Shown piece after piece: positions 21,740-30,020 of a stretch of 64,000 nucleotides of DNA. The position numbers were made by a program, and so were the translations under genes. Origin of the DNA: Stappia sp. (lineage in GTDB: Bacteria > Pseudomonadota > Alphaproteobacteria > Rhizobiales > Stappiaceae); NCBI RefSeq assembly GCF_040110915.1, contig NZ_CP157793.1, positions 4,608,224-4,672,223 on the forward strand, in the 5' to 3' direction. The first letter of the stretch is position 1; the number at the start of each line of letters is the position of its first letter. Under the pieces are notes generated by a model. The model was not told the origin of the DNA. It saw only the letters and a list, made by a program, of their open reading frames with translations, and searched no databases.

Positions 21740-23163
21740 GTGGATACTCCGTTTTCTGGAAGAGGATTGTCTGAGTGGGGCCCGTCGGCGGGGGCGGCGC
21801 GACGCTCGACGCCGCACCAGGACGCGATGAACAGCGCCAGCACGCGGGTGACGTCACGCAGGCTGTCGAGCGAGACGGATTCGTCGATCCCGTGGATGTC
21901 GGAGGCCTGCGGTCCGTAGCAGGTGACCGGCATGTCGCCGTAGAGCCGGAAGAAGCGGGCGTCGGTCGTGCAGGTGGCGGCCAGATCCCGGGGGGTGTCG
22001 CCGCGCACCTGCCGGTGGCAGTCGGCGAGAAGGTCCATCATCGCGTGGTCGCGCTCGAGGACGCAGCCCTCCGCCTGGAATCCCCGATAGTCGATCGCGA
22101 TCTCCGCCTTGCCGACCAGCGGATCCTCGCGCCGCGCGCGCGCGATCTCGCGCGCCACCGCCTCCTTGACCTCATGGATGCGCATCCCGGGATAAAAACC
22201 GATCCGCAGGTCGAGCGTGCAGCGGGTCGGCACCGAGGAGGCCCATTCGCCGCCCTGGATGCCGCCGAGGTTGAAGTTGACCGGGTGCGGATGGTCGGCG
22301 AAGGCCGGATGCTTGTGCGCGTCCGTGTTCCACCGCGCTTCCAGATCGCGCAGATGGGCGACGAGACGCATCGCGGCGTCGATGGCGTTGCAGCCGGCCG
22401 CCGTGTCCAGCGCATGGGCGGGCGTGCCGGTCACCGTCAGTCGCAGCCACAGCACGCCGAGCTGGGCGACCAGAAGACTATGATCGAAAGGCTCGGGAAT
22501 GATCACCGCATCCGCCGTGTAGCCGCGATGCAGGCAGGCGAGCGCGCCGTTGCCGGTGCATTCCTCCTCGATGACCGATTGCAGATAGACCGGCGCGGCC
22601 GGCGCAAGCCCCAGATCGCCGAGCGCGGCGAAGGCGGCGGTATAGGCGACGATGCCCGCCTTCATGTCGCCGGCGCCGCGTCCGTAGAGCCGGCCATCGC
22701 GCACCGTCGGCTCGAAGGGCGGTGTGCGCCACAACTCCGCCGGTCCGGCCGGAACCACGTCGATATGTCCGTTGAGGATGAGGGACCGGCCCGTGTGCGC
22801 GGCCGGGCGGTGCACGCCGACAACGTTCTCGCGGCCCGCGTAGGGGAGGATCGACGGCGAATAGCCGGGTTCGCCGCGAAGGGCGTCCTCGTCCACCTCG
22901 AAGCGGTCGACGTCCAGGCCGAGGGCGTCGAAGGTCTCGGCCATCAGGGCCTGGGCGCCCGCTTCGGCGCCGAGGACGGAAGCTTTGCGCACCAGATCGC
23001 AGAGCAGGTCCACCGCCCAGCCGGCGCGGGCGTCGGCGGCCTCGATCAGCGCGGCGCGCAGCGCCTCCGGGCCGGCATCGCCGACGGGATCGTCAAGGGC
23101 AGCATCGGGCGTGCGCGCGCCATCGCGCGCGCCGCCACCGCCGCCCGGGGCGGGTCGGGTCAT
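21736..23163 (-). CDS. M20 family peptidase (ArgE/DapE type)
   Basis: 475-aa zinc hydrolase, longer than most family members because of a Gly/Ala-rich N-terminal stretch of about 30 residues. Motifs are LNGHIDVVPAG, GRGAGDMKAG and VIEEECTGNG. The ATG at 23163 is preceded by GGGAGG at good spacing. First gene of the 12-kb minus operon and divergent from lysR, so it is the most direct candidate target of that regulator. Probably an acylase or dipeptidase; specificity is not visible. Confidence 0.88.
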   Translation of the reverse strand: MTRPAPGGGGGARDGARTPDAALDDPVGDAGPEALRAALIEAADARAGWAVDLLCDLVRKASVLGAEAGAQALMAETFDALGLDVDRFEVDEDALRGEPGYSPSILPYAGRENVVGVHRPAAHTGRSLILNGHIDVVPAGPAELWRTPPFEPTVRDGRLYGRGAGDMKAGIVAYTAAFAALGDLGLAPAAPVYLQSVIEEECTGNGALACLHRGYTADAVIIPEPFDHSLLVAQLGVLWLRLTVTGTPAHALDTAAGCNAIDAAMRLVAHLRDLEARWNTDAHKHPAFADHPHPVNFNLGGIQGGEWASSVPTRCTLDLRIGFYPGMRIHEVKEAVAREIARARREDPLVGKAEIAIDYRGFQAEGCVLERDHAMMDLLADCHRQVRGDTPRDLAATCTTDARFFRLYGDMPVTCYGPQASDIHGIDESVSLDSLRDVTRVLALFIASWCGVERRAAPADGPHSDNPLPENGVST

Positions 23164-23561
23164 TGCTGTTCAGCCTCCCAAGGGGAGCCGGATGCGCCCG
23201 GCAGGCGGTCGCGCTGCGAGGGGCCCGGCACCGGATGTCCTGCGTCGGTCGTCGCGCGTCGGGGTCCGGGAGGACCCGCCCCGGGCATGAGGCCTCGGGA
23301 GGCCTCGGGGGGGCGGCAGCGCAGGGGCCGACGGCGCGCATTGGGGCGCGGAACGGCGCGGGAGGCAAATAGCTAATGCTGATTTGTGATATTAATGAAT
23401 TTAATGGGTGGGAAGAATGGTCGGCTCCCGTCGTCCGGCGGAGCGGCGCGAAAAATCGGGAATATCCAGGAGAAACAGGAAACTAATTCGTATTACGTCG
23501 GTCATTTGTGTTTTTCTGGTTTTATGGCAAACCTCGCGAAAAGGGACGGGAAGGGGGCTGA
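23164..23561. promoter_or_regulatory. Divergent promoter region between the M20 operon and lysR
   Basis: A 398-bp gene-free region. The half next to lysR (23370-23540) is clearly richer in A and T than the surroundings. It contains ATTAATGAATTTAAT at 23391-23405, an inverted repeat of the T-N11-A type bound by LysR-family proteins, and a nearby TATTAAT that could act as a -10 box. Regulation of both directions by the LysR protein is inferred. Confidence 0.5.
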
Positions 23562-24518
23562 ATGGCGTCTGAGAAGGAGCTCGACCGTCTTGGGCGGGAA
23601 CTCGACTGGAACCTGCTGCGCACCTACATGGTGATCGTGCAGGAGGGCAGCATCACCGGCGCGGCCGCGCGGCTGTTCCTGACCCAGCCGGCCGTCAGTC
23701 TGGCGCTCAAGCGTCTGGAGGACCGGCTCGGACGGCGCCTGATCGAGCGTGGCCACGGCCGCTTCCGCGTGACCGAGGTGGGCGACCACATCTATCGCGA
23801 GGTGGTGGAGATCTTCGGCACGATCTCGCGATTCGGGGTGCTGGTGCGCGACGTGCGCGAGGAGATCTCCGGCCATGTGCGGGTCGTGATGACCAGCCGC
23901 ATCCAGACCCGGATCCTCAACGAGGCGCTGGACGAGTTTCACCGGCTGCATCCGCAGGTGACCTTCCGCATCGACGTGATGGTGTCGACGGACGTGCATG
24001 TGGCCGTGCAGCAGAAGATCGGCTCGGTCGGCATCTGCCTTTTGCGCGAGCCGATCCCGGGGCTGGAGAACGAGGTGCTGATCCATCAGACCTACCGGCT
24101 CTATTGCGGTCCGCAGCACCGGTTCTTCGGCAGGAGCGGCCTCGAGGTCGGCGATCTGCGTCACGAGGATTTCGTGTCCTTCACCTCCGACCAGCTCGAC
24201 GGGGAACTGTCGCCGCTGGCGGTGTTTCGCGCCAAGGAGGGCTTCGCGGGACGGATCGTCGGGTCTTCGGCCAATCTGGAGGAGGTGCGGCGCATGATTG
24301 TGTGCGGTCTGGGCATCGGTCCGCTGCCCGAGCACATCGCCGCGCAGGATGTCGCCGCCGGTCTCTTGTGGGAGTTGCCGCCCTACGAAGGCGTGGCGCC
24401 GGTCAACATTCATCTGATCTGGAACAGGAGCGCCAAGTTCAACCGGGCGGAAAAGGCCTTCCTCGACTACCTGCGTGGCAAGCTGGCGGACCTGCCGATC
24501 TCCGACCGCCGGCCGTGA
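23562..24518 (+). CDS. LysR family transcriptional regulator
   Basis: 318 aa. The N-terminal winged HTH is clear at about residues 18-60 (EGSITGAAARLFLTQPAVS), followed by a LysR substrate-binding domain with the typical GLGIGPLPEHIA segment late in the protein. A purine-rich AAGGGGG site precedes the ATG. It is divergent from the minus peptidase and transporter operon and probably controls it. Its 3' end is duplicated in degenerate form at 26281-26417, on the far side of the ABC-F gene. Confidence 0.92.
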   Translation: MASEKELDRLGRELDWNLLRTYMVIVQEGSITGAAARLFLTQPAVSLALKRLEDRLGRRLIERGHGRFRVTEVGDHIYREVVEIFGTISRFGVLVRDVREEISGHVRVVMTSRIQTRILNEALDEFHRLHPQVTFRIDVMVSTDVHVAVQQKIGSVGICLLREPIPGLENEVLIHQTYRLYCGPQHRFFGRSGLEVGDLRHEDFVSFTSDQLDGELSPLAVFRAKEGFAGRIVGSSANLEEVRRMIVCGLGIGPLPEHIAAQDVAAGLLWELPPYEGVAPVNIHLIWNRSAKFNRAEKAFLDYLRGKLADLPISDRRP

Positions 24519-24539
24519 CTGGCGGCAAGGCGGCGCGCG
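24489..24539. repeat. Direct repeat copy A (lysR 3' end and downstream)
   Basis: These 51 bp, covering the last codons of lysR and the bases after its stop, recur at 26341-26417 with 48 of 52 aligned positions identical by eye once a 25-bp insertion in the second copy is set aside. The two copies are in the same orientation and bracket the ABC-F gene. Confidence 0.75.
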
Positions 24540-24559
24540 CCGGTCATCCTTCCAGCCGC

Positions 24560-26143
24560 TCATCCTTCCAGATGAAGGGTCCTGTCCGGCGCGAGCGCGG
24601 CGATGAAGGCCGCGTCGTGACTGATCGCCAGCAGCGCGCCGTCATAGGCGTCGAGCGCGGCCTCCAGTGCCGCGAGACCGTCGAGGTCGAGGTGATTGGT
24701 CGGCTCGTCCAGGATCAGCAGCATGGGCGGCGGCACGGCCCCCAGGGCACAGGCCAGACCGGCGCGCAGGCGCTCGCCGCCGCTCAGCGTGCCCGCGCGC
24801 CGCAGGGCGTCACCCGCGCGAAAGCCGAAGCGGGCCAGCGCCGCATGGGCCATGCGGGCGGTCGCCGACGGGGCGAGGCGCTGGAAATTCTCGTGCAGCG
24901 TGCGCGCCGGATCGAGCAGCCCCACAGGCTGGTCGAGCAAGGCGAAGGGGACCATGAGGTCGATGCGGCCGCGGTGCGGCGCGATCTGGCCGGTGATGAG
25001 CTTGAGGAGCGTGGTCTTGCCGCAGCCGTTGGGTCCGGCGATGACCACGCGCTCGGGGCCGGTGAGGGTCAGCGACAGATCGCGGATGAGCGGGCGCTGC
25101 GGGTCATGGCCGCCCGTCAGGCCCTCGACCCGCAGCACGGTTCGGCCCGGGGCGAGGCCGGTCGCTTGTATGGTCATGCGCAGGGGCTGCACCGTCTCGA
25201 GCTTTTCGCGCGCGGCCGACAACTCCGCCTCGGCCGCATCGCGTCGGGCATCGCGCAGACGCGCGCCCGCGCCGCCCGATGCCTCGGCCCGCTCCCTTGC
25301 GGCGTCCATCAGGATTTTCGGCTGGTCGCCTTTCGCGCGCGCCCTGTGTCCGGCGGCGTCCTTGCGTGCCTTTCGCTCGGCCGCCTGTCGCGCGCGGCGA
25401 GCCGCCTCGTCGCGGGACTTTTCCGCATGCGCGAGGTCGCGTTCGGCCGCGCGCAGCTGCGCGTCCCTGTGTTGCCGGAACGCGCTGTAATTCCCGCCGT
25501 ATCGCGCCACGCCGAGCGAGGTCAGCTCGACGATGGCGGCCATGTCTTCCAGCAGCTCCCGGTCGTGGCTGACGACGATCGCGCCGCCGGTCCAGCCCCG
25601 CAGGAGGTCGGTCACCGCCCGGCGTCCGTCGCGGTCGAGGTTGTTCGTGGGTTCGTCGAGGAGCAGGATATCCGGATCGGCAAGGATCGACGCGGCGAAA
25701 GCCGCCCGGCTGCGCTGCCCGCCGGACAGCGTCGCCAGCCGCGCCCGCGGATCGACGGACAGACCGCAGCGCTGCAGCGCGGTCTCGACCCGGGCGGGCA
25801 GGGTCCAGTCCGCGTCGGCCAGGTCTTCGGCACTGGCAAGACCGCTTTCGGCACGCGCAAGCAGATCGAGCGCGGAGCGGATGCCGAACAGGTCCGCGAC
25901 CGTGTCGTCGGGCCCCTGAATTGCATCCTGGCGGACCATCGCGAGGCTGCCGGACACGGTGACCGTGCCCGCCGACGGGTGCAGGTCGCCGGAGATCAGG
26001 CGCAGCAGGGTGCTCTTGCCCGCGCCGTTGCGCCCGACAAGGCCGGTGCGTTCGCACCCGAAGGTCAGATCGAGATCGGTGAAAAGCGGCGTGCCGTCAG
26101 GCGTGGACCAGGACAGGCCGGAGAGGGACACGGAGGAGGGCAT
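24560..26143 (-). CDS. ABC-F family ATPase
   Basis: 527-aa soluble protein with two ATPase domains (Walker A GRNGAGKST near residue 35 and GPNGCGKTT near 340), LSGGQRSR and LSGGERLR signatures, and a charged Ala/Arg/Lys-rich linker between the domains. No membrane segment is present. ABC-F proteins act on the ribosome in translation or resistance; this one lies outside any transporter operon. The ATG at 26143 starts directly at the first ATPase domain. Convergent with lysR. The gene is bracketed by a direct repeat of the lysR 3' end. Confidence 0.9.
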   Translation of the reverse strand: MPSSVSLSGLSWSTPDGTPLFTDLDLTFGCERTGLVGRNGAGKSTLLRLISGDLHPSAGTVTVSGSLAMVRQDAIQGPDDTVADLFGIRSALDLLARAESGLASAEDLADADWTLPARVETALQRCGLSVDPRARLATLSGGQRSRAAFAASILADPDILLLDEPTNNLDRDGRRAVTDLLRGWTGGAIVVSHDRELLEDMAAIVELTSLGVARYGGNYSAFRQHRDAQLRAAERDLAHAEKSRDEAARRARQAAERKARKDAAGHRARAKGDQPKILMDAARERAEASGGAGARLRDARRDAAEAELSAAREKLETVQPLRMTIQATGLAPGRTVLRVEGLTGGHDPQRPLIRDLSLTLTGPERVVIAGPNGCGKTTLLKLITGQIAPHRGRIDLMVPFALLDQPVGLLDPARTLHENFQRLAPSATARMAHAALARFGFRAGDALRRAGTLSGGERLRAGLACALGAVPPPMLLILDEPTNHLDLDGLAALEAALDAYDGALLAISHDAAFIAALAPDRTLHLEG

Positions 26144-26280
26144 GGGGCAGCACGTCTCGCGGCGAAACCGAAAGGGGAAGGGCGGCGAGGGGCTGGTCCA
26201 TGGCGAAAGCGTGTCCTGTTGCGTGGAGACCTCCACGTAAGCGCTGACCGGAGGCGATGCAAGGACCGCACCCGCCAAAG

Positions 26281-26370
26281 GCGCTGCCGGAACGCGGAGG
26301 CATCGACGCCGTGGAGGGCGTCGCGCCTGGCGTGCTGTGGGACCTACCGATCTCCGACCGCCTGCCATGA
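26281..26370 (+). pseudogene. Decayed C-terminal fragment of a LysR paralogue
   Basis: A 29-codon open stretch ending in TGA reads ALPERGGIDAVEGVAPGVLW then DLPISDRLP. It aligns with two blocks of the intact LysR C terminus: LPEH...VAAGLLWELP and, after an internal deletion of about 40 codons, ADLPISDRRP and stop. The bases after the stop also match those after lysR. No start codon or HTH domain remains. This is a remnant of a duplication; the reading is by eye. Confidence 0.65.
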
Positions 26371-26417
26371 CCGCCTGCCATGACCATCGGCCGTGATCGG
26401 CGGCGAGGCGGCGCGCG
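26341..26417. repeat. Direct repeat copy B with internal tandem duplication
   Basis: Second copy of the lysR 3'-end repeat (compare 24489-24539). It carries a 25-bp insertion that includes a perfect 13-bp tandem duplication, GACCGCCTGCCAT at 26356-26368 and 26369-26381. Lies in the 388-bp region between the divergent ABC-F and response-regulator genes; apart from the lysR remnant no other gene is seen there. Confidence 0.75.
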
Positions 26418-26531
26418 GAAGAGGGACGTGGGTGCGACGGTTCGTCCCGTCGCCCCTCGCAACACGCCGGCACGGCCCGCCGTGCGATAGAATGGCCGGG
26501 TGCTGGGACATCGTGCCGAAGGAAGAAGCGC

Positions 26532-27209
26532 ATGCGCGTGCTGCTCGTCGAAGACCACCGACCGCTTGCGGAGGCGGTTGGCGATGCCCTCCGCCGGGCC
26601 GGTCTGACCGTCGATCACGCGAGCACCGCGCGGGAGGCCCGCGACATGGCGGCTGTGGCGCCATACACGCTTGCGATCCTCGACCTCGGTCTGCCGGACG
26701 ACGACGGGTTGACCCTGCTGCCGACCCTGCGCGACGGCGGGCGACTGCCGGTGATCGTGCTGACGGCACGCGATCAGCTGTCCGATCGCCTCGCCGGGCT
26801 CGACGGCGGTGCCGATGACTATGTGGTGAAACCGGTCGAAATGCCGGAGCTGGTCGCGCGCTGCCGGGCGGTGCTGCGCCGGCCCGGAGACCGCTCCGCG
26901 ACCACGCTGCGCCTGGGAGCTCTGGCGCTCGATACCGCGTCGCGGAGCGTCAGCGTCGACGATGTGCCTGTCGCGCTGGGTCGGCGGGAAGTCACCGTGC
27001 TTGAGCATCTGATGCGCGCCGCGGGTCGTGTCGTGTCGCGCCGCGCGCTGGACGAGGCGGTCTACGGGTTCGAGGACGACGTCGGGCCAAACGCACTGGA
27101 GGCCGCGGTGTCGCGCTTGCGCCGGGCGCTGGAGGCGGCAGGCTGTCCCATCCCGATCGTGACCGTGCGGGGCCTCGGATGGATGCTGCCGAGCGACGAG
27201 ACCCGATGA
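26532..27209 (+). CDS. OmpR/PhoB-type response regulator
   Basis: 225 aa with an N-terminal receiver domain (phospho-acceptor Asp51 in LAILDLGLPD; conserved Thr and Lys in VLTARD and VVKPVE) and a C-terminal winged-helix DNA-binding domain ending GLGWMLP. The length and lack of linker resemble QseB/BasR. GAAGGAAGAAG precedes the ATG. It overlaps the sensor kinase start by 4 bases. It probably controls its own operon, including the small membrane protein and the OB-fold protein. Confidence 0.93.
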   Translation: MRVLLVEDHRPLAEAVGDALRRAGLTVDHASTAREARDMAAVAPYTLAILDLGLPDDDGLTLLPTLRDGGRLPVIVLTARDQLSDRLAGLDGGADDYVVKPVEMPELVARCRAVLRRPGDRSATTLRLGALALDTASRSVSVDDVPVALGRREVTVLEHLMRAAGRVVSRRALDEAVYGFEDDVGPNALEAAVSRLRRALEAAGCPIPIVTVRGLGWMLPSDETR

Positions 27210-28558
27210 GCCCCGCCGCCTCCCGCTCCGGTCCGCCACTTGCCAGGCTCTTGGCGCGGCGTCTGCTTCTGATCGCCGGCGCCGTCTTCGTGCTGAACTC
27301 CGTCGTCGTCGGGATCTACTACGGGTCGGACCGGCGCGCGCTGGAGGCTGAAGTCGTCGCCGATCGCATCGACGGTCTGGAAGCGGCGCTCGACGGCGCC
27401 GCGCTGCCACCCGATGCCGGTGTTCGCAAGCTCTATGCCGAGCATCCCGACGCCTATGCCTTCGCACTCGTGGATCGCGGTGGCGTTGTCCTCGATGCCA
27501 TGAATGCCCGCCTGATCCCGTCCGGCGCGATCGATCTCTACGCGGACGACTGGATCACCCGCGTTGCCGGCCAGGGGGCGCCGTTTCTCGTGGCGGGGCA
27601 CGAATTCGAGGGGCGCGCGGACGGCCTGCGGATGGTGTTCGTGATGCGGGATGACCCCGCACGCCTCCTGTGGCACGCCTATCTTGACGAGTTCCATGAG
27701 CATGTCTGGCTGCCGATCCTGCCGCTCGCGCTGCTTCTGATTGCGGCGAATACCTTCCTGATCCGCCGTGGCCTCGCGCCGGTCTCCGCCGCCGCCGCCT
27801 GGGCGCGCTCCCTGCGAACCGGCGCGCCGACGCCGCCGCCGCAGACCCGCATGCCGGCGGAGATCTCGGACCTCGTGGATGCCACGCAACGTTCGATCGA
27901 AAGGCTGCACCAGGCGCTGGACGCCGAGACGCGTCGCGCCGCCGAGGCCGCCCATGCCCTGCGCACGCCGCTCGCCGTGCTGGTCGCTCGCGTGGATGCG
28001 CTGCCCCCGGGCGAGACGAACGACAGGCTGCGCGCCGATTTCGCCGCCCTGTCGCGAACGGTCGGGCAGCTCCTGGCCTCTTCGCGTGCGGACATGCTCG
28101 GAGAAACGGGGGCGCAGGCGCCCATCGACCTGCGCGCAGCGGCGGAGACGGTGGTCGCCGCGCTGGCGCCCTTCGCCTACCAGCGCGGCGTCGACCTGGC
28201 GCTCGACCTGCCACAGGGGCCGAACATGGTTCTAGCCAACCGCGAGGGCGTGGAGCTTGCGCTGACGAACCTCGTCGAAAACGCGATCCTGCACGGGGGC
28301 GCCGGCCCGGTTGCGATCACCGTGGGGCCGGGACCGGTCGTGACCGTGTGCGACCGCGGACGCGGACTGCCTGACGGCGCGGACGGACGTCTCTTCGATG
28401 CATTCTGGCGCGGTCCGGAGGCGGTCCCCGGCGGTGCCGGTCTCGGCCTTGCCATCGTGGCCCGGGTCCAGCGCGCGCAAGGAGGCACCGTGGAGGCAGG
28501 CGACACCCCCGGCGGCGGCGCGGAGTTCGTGCTCAGGTGGCCGGCCCCGCATTCCTGA
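27206..28558 (+). CDS. Two-component sensor histidine kinase (QseC/TctE-like)
   Basis: 450-aa inner-membrane kinase. One TM helix near residues 15-37, a periplasmic segment, a second TM near 165-185, a short HAMP-like linker, then a HisKA domain with His250 in AAHALRTPLAV, and the ATPase domain with N-box LTNLVENAI, G1 CDRGRGLPDG and G2 GGAGLGLAIV. The start ATG overlaps the regulator stop (ATGA). The stimulus is unknown. Confidence 0.92.
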   Translation: MSPAASRSGPPLARLLARRLLLIAGAVFVLNSVVVGIYYGSDRRALEAEVVADRIDGLEAALDGAALPPDAGVRKLYAEHPDAYAFALVDRGGVVLDAMNARLIPSGAIDLYADDWITRVAGQGAPFLVAGHEFEGRADGLRMVFVMRDDPARLLWHAYLDEFHEHVWLPILPLALLLIAANTFLIRRGLAPVSAAAAWARSLRTGAPTPPPQTRMPAEISDLVDATQRSIERLHQALDAETRRAAEAAHALRTPLAVLVARVDALPPGETNDRLRADFAALSRTVGQLLASSRADMLGETGAQAPIDLRAAAETVVAALAPFAYQRGVDLALDLPQGPNMVLANREGVELALTNLVENAILHGGAGPVAITVGPGPVVTVCDRGRGLPDGADGRLFDAFWRGPEAVPGGAGLGLAIVARVQRAQGGTVEAGDTPGGGAEFVLRWPAPHS

Positions 28559-28641
28559 CGGCTCGTCAGGCTGTGGTCAGGAAGACCCGGCAATGTGCCT
28601 CCGTCGGATCGATGAACGATCCCAGGATGGAGTGACCCGAG

Positions 28642-28788
28642 ATGAGCGAACATCAGCATACCGAGACGGGCCGGAGCGACCTGCAGCGCGCAGGCGACTG
28701 GCTCAATGGCGACATCCGGGTCTCCCGGAAGGTTCTCGTCGCGGGTGGGGTGCTCCTGCTCGTCCTTCTCGGCGTCGCTCTCGACTGA
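28642..28788 (+). CDS. Small single-pass membrane protein (48 aa)
   Basis: An ATG at 28642 opens a 48-residue frame: a polar N-terminal half (MSEHQHTETGRSD...) and one hydrophobic helix near the C terminus (VLVAGGVLLLVLLGVAL) before TGA. A GAGTGACCCGAG run precedes the start; no strong Shine-Dalgarno. Located 83 bp after the kinase and 45 bp before the OB-fold gene, in the same direction, with codon use like its neighbours. Possibly a kinase-associated or stress small protein; not recognised. Confidence 0.6.
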   Translation: MSEHQHTETGRSDLQRAGDWLNGDIRVSRKVLVAGGVLLLVLLGVALD

Positions 28789-28833
28789 CGCCGCAACCTC
28801 CGTTCAGCTCAGCGATTGTCAGGACCAGCACGG

Positions 28834-29181
28834 ATGAAACGCTTCACTTCCGCCGTTTTCGCGGCTCTCTTCGGCTCCCTCGTGATCACCGCCGCGCACG
28901 CCGACAGCGGCGTCACGCAGATCGGCGACCTGCAGCGCGGGACCATGGTCAAGGTCCAGGGGACCGTCGAACGCATCACCGACGAGGACGAGTTCCGCCT
29001 TGCCGACTCGAGCGGCGCGGTCCGCATCTACGTCGGCCCCAACTGGGTGCCGGTCGACGTCGGCGAAGCGGTGACGGTCGACGGCTTCGTCGACGACGGC
29101 TTCGGGCCGCTCGAGATTTACGCCCGCAGCCTGACAAGGGCGGATGGCACCGTCGTGGCGTTCGAGCGCCGCTACGACTGA
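28834..29181 (+). CDS. Exported OB-fold protein (NirD/YgiW/YdeI-like)
   Basis: 115 aa with a Sec signal peptide (MKRFTSAVFAALFGSLVITAAHA, cleavage near residue 23) and a single bacterial OB-fold domain rich in short beta strands (GTMVKVQGTVERITDEDEFRL...VRIYVG). The family includes E. coli YgiW and YdeI, periplasmic stress proteins controlled by two-component systems. The link to the upstream two-component pair parallels ygiW-qseBC. Periplasmic location is inferred from the signal. Confidence 0.75.
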   Translation: MKRFTSAVFAALFGSLVITAAHADSGVTQIGDLQRGTMVKVQGTVERITDEDEFRLADSSGAVRIYVGPNWVPVDVGEAVTVDGFVDDGFGPLEIYARSLTRADGTVVAFERRYD

Positions 29182-29253
29182 CGAGGCGGCGCGGGGCGGC
29201 TCCGCTTTCGGGCGCGCCGAACCGTCACGATTTCAAGGGCATGTGGCACATTG

Positions 29254-29877
29254 ATGGATGTCGCCGAAGGAAGATCAGACGACAGCCGGCAGGTGCTGGA
29301 CAGGCTGCATTCACGCCTGGGCGGCGAGCCGATGACGCTTGGCGAGCTGGCCCGCTTCGCCGGACCGCAGGCCAACCCCTTGCTGCTGATGTTGCTTGCC
29401 CTGCCGGAGGCCGCGCCGCTGCCGGTCGCCGGCATGAGCACGATCATAGCCATTCCGCTGATCCTGGTCTCGCTACGCATGGTGTTGCGGGGCGCGGATC
29501 CGCGCCTGCCGGCCATTTTGCAAAGCCGCCGCCTTCCGACGCGTCTGACGCGGGCGGCCCTGGGCCGGCTTGCCGGCGCGCTCGGGATGCTCGACCGCTG
29601 GTCCCGCCCGCGTTGGCAGGGCATCGTCGCGCGGACCCGGATGATCGGGGCAATGTGTTTCGTTCTTGCCCTGATCATCGCGCTCCCGATCCCCTTCGGC
29701 AACATGCTGCCGGCGCTGTGCATCGTGGGCGTCGCCCTCGGTCTGCTGCAGCGCGACGGGGTCATCGTCATGGCCGCACTCGTGGCGGCACTTGTTCTGG
29801 TGGCGGGGAAGCTGACCGCCCTGGGACTGGCGTTCGGATTTGCCATGTCCTCCTTCGGTCATGCCGCCGGCATCTGA
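29254..29877 (+). CDS. Exopolysaccharide synthesis ExoD family protein
   Basis: 207-aa membrane protein with a short cytoplasmic N terminus and four to five TM helices, including the MLLALPEAAPLPVAGMSTII and MIGAMCFVLALIIALPIPFGN segments typical of ExoD. In rhizobia ExoD affects polysaccharide and alkali tolerance; the mechanism is not established. The ATG at 29254 is preferred to the TTG at 29251. It begins 72 bp after the OB-fold gene. Confidence 0.85.
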   Translation: MDVAEGRSDDSRQVLDRLHSRLGGEPMTLGELARFAGPQANPLLLMLLALPEAAPLPVAGMSTIIAIPLILVSLRMVLRGADPRLPAILQSRRLPTRLTRAALGRLAGALGMLDRWSRPRWQGIVARTRMIGAMCFVLALIIALPIPFGNMLPALCIVGVALGLLQRDGVIVMAALVAALVLVAGKLTALGLAFGFAMSSFGHAAGI

Positions 29878-29965
29878 CGGATCCGCTGGCCGCAGGGCGC
29901 CCGCCCCGCGCCGGCCGGTCACGGCCTGCCGCGCGTTGCCGGCCGGGACGGCGCGCGCGACGGTG

Positions 29966-29995
29966 GACCCGGGCGGAATCGCTCCCGCCCGGGTC
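29966..29995. terminator. Putative bidirectional hairpin terminator
   Basis: Perfect 11-bp inverted repeat (GACCCGGGCGG and complement) with an 8-base loop in the 143-bp gap between convergent exoD and the dehydrogenase gene. No T-run follows, so termination strength is uncertain. Confidence 0.55.
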
Positions 29996-30020
29996 GCGCA
30001 GTTGGCTGGAGCGCTCCGGC

